From Oscillospiraceae bacterium (GTDB lineage Bacteria > Bacillota > Clostridia > Oscillospirales > Oscillospiraceae): DNA of 9,211 nt. Numbering within the stretch: position 1 is the first letter of the stretch; the number at the start of each line of letters is the position of its first letter. The stretch covers positions 1 through 9,211 of the forward strand of contig JAITGH010000161.1 of assembly GCA_031280855.1 (NCBI GenBank), given 5' to 3'. Positions 5,961 through 9,211 of the stretch are shown here, one piece after another. The notes under the pieces were generated by a model. It made no database searches and was not told where the DNA came from. It saw only the letters and a list, made by a program, of their open reading frames with translations. The position numbers were made by a program, and so were the translations under genes.

Positions 5961-6111
5961 ATAAGCTTGAACCTGCGGGTAGGGGAGTGGTCTGCGCACA
6001 AATCTTCGACCGCCATAAGGGCGGGAGACGATTAGCCCCCGTCGGCAGTGGTCAAGGGCTGTGCCCTTGTGGTGTAATAGAGTAAGAAGCTTGAACTAAA
6101 GGAGAATCCCA
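5961..6111 (+). promoter_or_regulatory. Structured ~150-nt leader of secG, candidate cis-regulatory RNA
   Basis: The leader starts at the promoter's predicted +1 and ends at the secG start. It contains the 33-nt hairpin (6001-6033), a 7-bp hairpin CAAGGGC-TGT-GCCCTTG (6053-6069), an ACCCGC/GGGG-rich flank and a 10-bp direct repeat AAGCTTGAAC at 5963-5972 and 6087-6096 bracketing the structured part. I do not recognise a known riboswitch, tRNA, SRP RNA or T-box in it. No T-run follows either hairpin, so any control would more likely act on translation or stability than by intrinsic termination. Confidence 0.5.
6001..6033 (+). other. 33-nt hairpin with tandem G.A internal loop (copy 3, secG leader)
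   Basis: Reads AATCTTC, GA, CCGCC, loop ATAAG, GGCGG, GA, GACGATT. The outer stem has 6 of 7 pairs (one T.C mismatch), then a GA/GA 2x2 loop, a 5-bp GC stem and a pentaloop. Over the 23-nt core it differs from the copy at 4177-4209 at three positions, two of which are a compensating G-C to C-G swap. It lies about 40-72 nt downstream of the predicted transcription start. Confidence 0.7.
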
Positions 6112-6345
6112 GTGACTATCTTCCTCACGATCCTGCAAGTCCTCTCCGGAGTCGTCATAACCACGATTGTACTTGCGCAATCCGGAAAGAGTGCCGGATT
6201 ATCCGGCGCGATCGCCGGTGCCGCCGACTCGTTCCTCGCGAAGAACAAGGCTAAAACCGTTGACGCGCAACTCGCCAAGATAACGAAGTGGTTTGCGCTC
6301 GCGTTCATCGTCCTTACAATCATTCTGAACATGATGGCGAAATAG
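6112..6345 (+). CDS. secG: Preprotein translocase subunit SecG
   Basis: A 77-aa full-length SecG, the small auxiliary membrane subunit of the SecYEG channel that assists SecA-driven export. It has two transmembrane helices (about 2-22 and 56-75) joined by the conserved cytoplasmic loop QSGKSAGLSGAIAG (23-36) and the ADSFLAKNKAKT segment (38-49), typical of Bacillota SecG. The start is GTG at 6112 with AAAGGAG at 6098-6104 and a 7-nt spacer. It is the first gene after the consensus promoter and structured leader, and is followed 5 nt later by proC. The usual Bacillota neighbours rnr and smpB are absent here. Confidence 0.95.
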   Translation: MTIFLTILQVLSGVVITTIVLAQSGKSAGLSGAIAGAADSFLAKNKAKTVDAQLAKITKWFALAFIVLTIILNMMAK

Positions 6346-6350
6346 CGAGT

Positions 6351-7130
6351 ATGCGGGAGTTGAAGTACGCATTCATTGGTGCCGGGAACATGGGCGGCGC
6401 GATTCTTCGAGCCGCAACGCGGGAGTTTGGGGCGGGTAACTTCGTCGTCTATGAGCGTGACGCGAAGCTCTCCAATCGTCTCGCGTCCGAGGTCTGGACT
6501 CACATGGCGACCTCCGAGGCCGACGCCGCCGACAGTGCGCAGACGATCTTCCTGTGCGTGAAGCCGCAATATTGCGCCGAGCCCCTGCAACGGCTCGCGC
6601 CCGTGCTCAAGGGCACCGATAAGACGCTCGTCTCCATAATGGCGGGAGTCACGCTTGCGGAACTGCGGGAGCGGCTCGACGGCTTCTCGCGAATCGTTCG
6701 CGTTATGCCGAACATGCCCGCGCTAAGCGGGAAGGGGCTCATGGCGGTCGCCAACGATACCGAGTGCCCGGAGGACGTTACCGCCGTGCTGGAGACTTGC
6801 GGCGAGGTCGTCTCGATCCCGGAGCACCTCATGAACGCGGAGACGGTCGCTGCTGCGTGCTCCCCGGCCTACGTGTTCATGTTCATTGAGGCGATGGCGG
6901 ACGCCGGAGTTTACGTGGGTCTTAGCCGAGCGGACGCGACCAAGTTCGCCGCCGCCGCGCTTAGCGGCGCCGCCGCGATGGTGCTCGACGGCGGGGAACC
7001 CGCGAAGCTCAAGGACGCGATCTGCTCGCCCGGAGGCTCCACCATTCGCGGCGTTGCGGAGCTCGAGAACTCCGGATTTCGCGGCGCGGTTATGCGAGCG
7101 TTCAAAGCCAGCTTCGACAGCTTTACATAA
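6351..7130 (+). CDS. proC: Pyrroline-5-carboxylate reductase
   Basis: A 259-aa cytoplasmic enzyme that reduces 1-pyrroline-5-carboxylate to proline with NAD(P)H, the last step of proline synthesis. Residues 1-~155 form the Rossmann domain: GAGNMG (10-15) binds the dinucleotide, followed by the conserved VKPQ (70-73) and RVMPNMPAL (117-125). Residues ~160-259 are the helical dimerisation domain with SPAYVFMFIEAMADAG (171-186) and the signature CSPGGSTIRGV (225-235), then LENSGFRGAV. The family's usual GSGPAY is ACSPAY here, a mild variant. The ATG at 6351 begins directly before the nucleotide-binding strand; only a weak SD is seen 5 nt after the secG stop, so coupling to secG is likely. Length is normal for the family. 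Co-transcription of secG with proC is unusual. Confidence 0.95.
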   Translation: MRELKYAFIGAGNMGGAILRAATREFGAGNFVVYERDAKLSNRLASEVWTHMATSEADAADSAQTIFLCVKPQYCAEPLQRLAPVLKGTDKTLVSIMAGVTLAELRERLDGFSRIVRVMPNMPALSGKGLMAVANDTECPEDVTAVLETCGEVVSIPEHLMNAETVAAACSPAYVFMFIEAMADAGVYVGLSRADATKFAAAALSGAAAMVLDGGEPAKLKDAICSPGGSTIRGVAELENSGFRGAVMRAFKASFDSFT

Positions 7131-7134
7131 CGCG

Positions 7135-7150
7135 TTACGCTAAAGCGTAA
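7135..7150. other. Palindrome covering the stop codon of the 63-aa gene
   Basis: TTACGC-TAAA-GCGTAA is a 6-bp perfect inverted repeat starting at the stop codon of the minus-strand gene and 4 nt beyond the proC stop. A second hairpin GTCCGGA/TCCGGAC with a 9-nt loop lies at 7156-7178 inside that gene. Neither is followed by a clean T-run, but between convergent genes they could still limit read-through. Confidence 0.45.
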
Positions 7151-7326
7151 GAAATGTCCGGATTGTAATCGTCCGGACGCTTCTTAGTCTTCTTGCGATC
7201 GTACGCTTTAGGGTTCGGCGGCACCCGAGTTACCGGGGAAATCGCGCCCCAAGAGCCTCGACGCGCACTGTCAAGCTCGCGTTGCGCTCGCTTCGAAAGC
7301 TTCTCATATGGGATGAATTTACGCAT
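7135..7326 (-). CDS. Conserved 63-aa basic protein of unknown function
   Basis: A small highly charged protein beginning MRKFIPYEKLSKRAQRELDS, then ARRGSWGAISPVTRVPPNPKA and a Lys/Arg-rich YDRKKTKKR tract (42-50). No signal peptide, membrane helix or cysteine is present. I recall very similar short proteins (KFIPYEKLSKK, RELDAARRGTWG, NPVTRKP, NPKAY) as conserved hypotheticals in Clostridia; none has a known function to my knowledge. The basic charge would suit a nucleic-acid or ribosome partner, but that is inference. The ATG at 7326 has AGAGGA at 7338-7343. It lies 51 nt after the YigZ-like gene on the same strand and is probably co-transcribed with hflX. It is convergent with proC across a 4-nt gap. 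Confidence 0.8.
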   Translation of the reverse strand: MRKFIPYEKLSKRAQRELDSARRGSWGAISPVTRVPPNPKAYDRKKTKKRPDDYNPDISYALA

Positions 7327-7377
7327 TTCGGTATCTTTCCTCTCGATTATTACTATTAGTGATATTGCGCGAGTTTA

Positions 7378-7731
7378 TTACGAGTTCGCAAGCTCGATCA
7401 CCGCGAGAGCGGCGGCGCGGTACGCCGCCCGAAGCCCGTCGACTCCAAGCTTCGTACCGCCGAACCAGCGCGTTACCACGCATACCACTCCGTCGAGCTT
7501 CGCCGAGCGCAACGCGTTCAGCACCGGAAGTCCCGCAGTGCCCGGAGGTTCCCCGTTATCACTGCACCGCAGGATCTCGCCCAGCGCGTACGCGTGCACC
7601 CAGTGCGACGCGTTCCGATACTCCGTCTTGACCGCGTGCAAAGTCTCCCGAGCTTCCGTCTCGCTCCCGCACCGGTACAGACGCGCTATGAAGCGTGAGC
7701 GCTTCACCTTGATCTCCGCCTCCGCTATCAC
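7378..7731 (-). CDS. Single-domain YigZ/IMPACT (UPF0029) family protein
   Basis: A 117-aa protein consisting only of the IMPACT N-terminal (UPF0029) domain: IKVKRSRFIA (7-16), a HWVHAY segment (43-48), SDNGEPPGTAG (57-67) and VTRWFGGTKLGVDGLRAAY (86-104). Eukaryotic IMPACT/YIH1 relatives modulate translation through GCN1; bacterial YigZ has no settled role. The usual YigZ is about 200 aa with a C-terminal DUF1949 ferredoxin-like domain, absent here. The 51 nt after the stop leave no room for a decayed remainder, so this looks like a short family form and not a frameshift. The GTG start (7729-7731) overlaps the hflX stop in a GTGA junction, implying translational coupling. An internal GTG at residue 9 has a closer GGAG, but the residues before it fit the family. 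Confidence 0.88.
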   Translation of the reverse strand: MIAEAEIKVKRSRFIARLYRCGSETEARETLHAVKTEYRNASHWVHAYALGEILRCSDNGEPPGTAGLPVLNALRSAKLDGVVCVVTRWFGGTKLGVDGLRAAYRAAALAVIELANS

Positions 7732-8861
7732 GACGAACCGGCGTAATCGCTACGTATAATATTACCATCTACCGTAGTCGCGGAGAGCGCAAGCTTCTCC
7801 GTAATCGCGCTCAACAGCGCGTCCAGTCCCTCACCGGTCTTCGACGAGACGCACACGCTATCCTCACGACCACGCGGTGCCGCGCCGGGCTCGAGGTCGC
7901 ACTTGTTGAACACGTCCAACCTCGGCGTCGAGCCTGCTCCAAGCTCTGAAATCAGCCGTTCGCACACCTCAGACTGCGACTGCCAATCCGGGTTCGCAAC
8001 GTCTATCACGTGCAGAACGACGTCCGCGAACGCCAGCTCCTCAAGCGTCGCCTTGAACGCCGCCACAAGCTGGTGCGGTAACTTCCGTATGAACCCGACC
8101 GTGTCCGACAGCAGCACCTCCGACCCGTCAGGCAATCGCAACCGCCGAGTCGTCGTGTCAAGCGTGTCGAACAGCCGCCCTCGCGCCTGAATCCCCGCGT
8201 CAGTCAGTGCGTTCAACAGCGACGACTTACCCGCGTTCGTGTACCCGACCAGCGCGACCGTTCGCTTCTCGTTCTTCTCGCGAAGCCGCCGCTGAGTCGT
8301 TCGCACACCTCGCACCTTCTCAAGCTCGTGCTCAAGCTTAGTGATTTTGCTTCGAATGTGGCGGCGATCGGTCTCCAGCTGAGTCTCGCCGGGGCCACGC
8401 GTCCCGATTCGCGACGCTCCGCTCGCGGTCTGGCGCACCAAGTGCGTCCACATTCCCGTCAGGCGCGGCAATAGGTACCGGTATTGCGCAAGCTCGACCT
8501 GCAACCGCCCCTCCTTAGTATGTGCGCGGCTTGCGAAGATGTCCAAGATTATCCCCGCGCGATCCATGACCCGCACGTCAAGCCGCTCCTCAAGATTGCG
8601 CTGTTGCGCCGGGCTTAGCGCGTTGTCGAACAGCGCGAGCTCGCACTCGTGCTCCTTAAGCAGTCGCCGCAACTCGTCGACTTTCCCGGTTCCGATGAAC
8701 GTCCCCGGCTCCGGCTTCTCCCGCCGTTGCAACATTGTTCCGACGCTAACGCCGCCTGCGGTCTCCAGCAGGGCGGCCAGTTCCGCCAGACTACGCTCGT
8801 CCGCACGCTCCTCTATCGGAAGCGCGTCCGAGCTTAACCCAACCAGTATCGCTTTTTCCAT
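7728..8861 (-). CDS. hflX: GTPase HflX
   Basis: A 377-aa ribosome-associated GTPase known in other bacteria to split stalled or hibernating 70S ribosomes, for example after heat stress. Residues ~1-180 are the HflX N-terminal domain with GTFIGTGKVDEL (53-64), FDNALSPAQQRNLE (78-91), DRAGIILDIFA (100-110) and the family signature GPGETQLETDRR (156-167), then a helical linker to ~198. The G domain follows: G1 GYTNAGKS (206-213), G2 DTTTR (235-239), G3 DTVGF (253-257), G4 NKCD (319-322), G5 SSKTGEG (339-345). All GTP-binding motifs are intact. The C-terminal extension found in some HflX proteins is absent, as is normal for short forms. The ATG at 8861 is the only start available before an upstream in-frame stop; its SD is weak. 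It lies 125 nt downstream of rpmE and overlaps the YigZ-like gene. Confidence 0.96.
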   Translation of the reverse strand: MEKAILVGLSSDALPIEERADERSLAELAALLETAGGVSVGTMLQRREKPEPGTFIGTGKVDELRRLLKEHECELALFDNALSPAQQRNLEERLDVRVMDRAGIILDIFASRAHTKEGRLQVELAQYRYLLPRLTGMWTHLVRQTASGASRIGTRGPGETQLETDRRHIRSKITKLEHELEKVRGVRTTQRRLREKNEKRTVALVGYTNAGKSSLLNALTDAGIQARGRLFDTLDTTTRRLRLPDGSEVLLSDTVGFIRKLPHQLVAAFKATLEELAFADVVLHVIDVANPDWQSQSEVCERLISELGAGSTPRLDVFNKCDLEPGAAPRGREDSVCVSSKTGEGLDALLSAITEKLALSATTVDGNIIRSDYAGSS

Positions 8862-8914
8862 AACTTCGCCGCAATCGCGGCTGTCCCTCCCATTTCACCG
8901 AGCAATGCCGCGAG

Positions 8915-8957
8915 CCGTTGCACCGCAACCAACGTTACCGTTGCACCGCAACCAACG
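8915..8957. repeat. Two tandem copies of a 20-bp unit between rpmE and hflX
   Basis: CCGTTGCACCGCAACCAACG occurs at 8915-8934 and again at 8938-8957 (period 23 bp). Each copy contains a small inverted repeat GTTGC-ACC-GCAAC, so the transcript could form two identical mini-hairpins. A partial further CCGTTGCCG follows at about 8968-8976. There is no T-run, so it is not a classic terminator. Confidence 0.85.
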
Positions 8958-8986
8958 CTGACAATACCCGTTGCCGAGGGGCGAGA

Positions 8987-9199
8987 TTACTTCGTTGCCG
9001 TCGCCATGCCGAACCGCTTATTGAACCTGTCGACCCGTCCGCCGGTATCCACCAGCTTTTGCTTACCCGTGAAGAACGGGTGGCACTTCGAGCAGATTTC
9101 AACCTTAATGTCGCGCTTTGTGCTGCCCGTTTCGATGATCTCGCCGCAGGCGCATCGGATCGTCGTCTGCCCGTAGTCGGGATGGATGCCCTCTTTCAT
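8987..9199 (-). CDS. rpmE: 50S ribosomal protein L31, zinc-binding type
   Basis: A complete 70-aa bL31 of the large subunit. It opens [12 protein letters not shown] and carries four cysteines (16, 18 in CACG; 36, 39 in CSKCH), the zinc-binding C+ form. It also has [23 protein letters not shown] (41-63), the family's most conserved stretch. I chose the ATG at 9199 over a GTG three codons earlier: it gives the canonical MKEGIHP start, and GAGGTG at 9206-9211 sits 6 nt ahead as its SD. The promoter lies outside the window. hflX follows on the same strand after a repeat-containing 125-nt gap. Confidence 0.95.
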   Translation of the reverse strand: MKEGIHPDYGQTTIRCACGEIIETGSTKRDIKVEICSKCHPFFTGKQKLVDTGGRVDRFNKRFGMATATK

Positions 9200-9205
9200 A
9201 TCGCT

Positions 9206-9211
9206 CACCTC
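9206..9211 (-). promoter_or_regulatory. Ribosome binding site of rpmE
   Basis: The minus strand reads GAGGTG six nucleotides before the ATG at 9199. It overlaps the alternative GTG start and so favours the ATG. Confidence 0.7.

Noticed and set aside
5988..6086. Possible 32-codon upstream ORF in the secG leader (GTG start, ends TAA)
   Set aside because: The AGGGGA directly abuts the GTG with no spacer, the peptide resembles nothing known, and the stretch is better explained as structured RNA.
5961..6111. tRNA, SRP RNA, tmRNA or known riboswitch in the secG leader
   Set aside because: No T-arm GGTTCGAATCC-type sequence, CCA end, SRP tetraloop motif or recognisable riboswitch core is present.

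Overview
The window looks like a chromosomal segment of a moderately GC-rich member of the Bacillota, most likely an uncultured Clostridia lineage. The reasons are strong AGGAGG-type Shine-Dalgarno sites, textbook TTGACA/TATAAT promoters, a short Clostridia-like SecG, a DUF4358 lipoprotein, a DUF3160 lipoprotein and a zinc-type L31. This placement is inference from gene content and signals; no rRNA or marker gene is present to fix it.

Layout. Positions 1-74 may hold the last codons of a plus-strand gene. A minus-strand pair of overlapping lipoprotein genes follows: a DUF3160 protein (1597-3960) and a CapA-family metallophosphoesterase-like protein (75-1610). They are probably read from a consensus promoter at 4273-4301 through a leader of about 300 nt. 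From about 3961 to 5106 lies a gene-free island packed with repeats: G-rich direct repeats, a composite element present twice in inverted orientation (sharing a 27-bp perfect match), short tandem repeats and a 30-bp repeat that reappears further right. A plus-strand consensus promoter (5107-5135) then drives a DUF4358 lipoprotein (5301-5849). A second near-identical promoter (5926-5954) drives a structured leader followed by secG and proC (6112-7130). The right end is a minus-strand cluster read right to left: rpmE (8987-9199), hflX (7728-8861), a one-domain YigZ/IMPACT protein (7378-7731, GTGA overlap with hflX) and a conserved 63-aa basic protein (7135-7326). That cluster converges on proC with a 4-bp gap.

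Function. The right half is housekeeping: preprotein translocation (SecG), proline synthesis (ProC), ribosome rescue or splitting (HflX), an IMPACT-type translation-linked protein and ribosomal protein L31. The left half is envelope-directed: three lipoproteins, two of them in one overlapping transcription unit. I do not see a defence system, CRISPR array, transposase, phage gene or biosynthetic cluster.

The most notable non-coding signal is a 33-nt hairpin with fixed geometry: 7-bp stem, 2x2 position, 5-bp stem, ATNAG pentaloop. It occurs three times: in the leader of the DUF3160-CapA unit, in the leader of secG, and in the intergenic island. Two copies carry a tandem G.A internal loop and a compensatory base-pair swap. 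It is either an undescribed cis-regulatory RNA or part of a dispersed palindromic repeat family.
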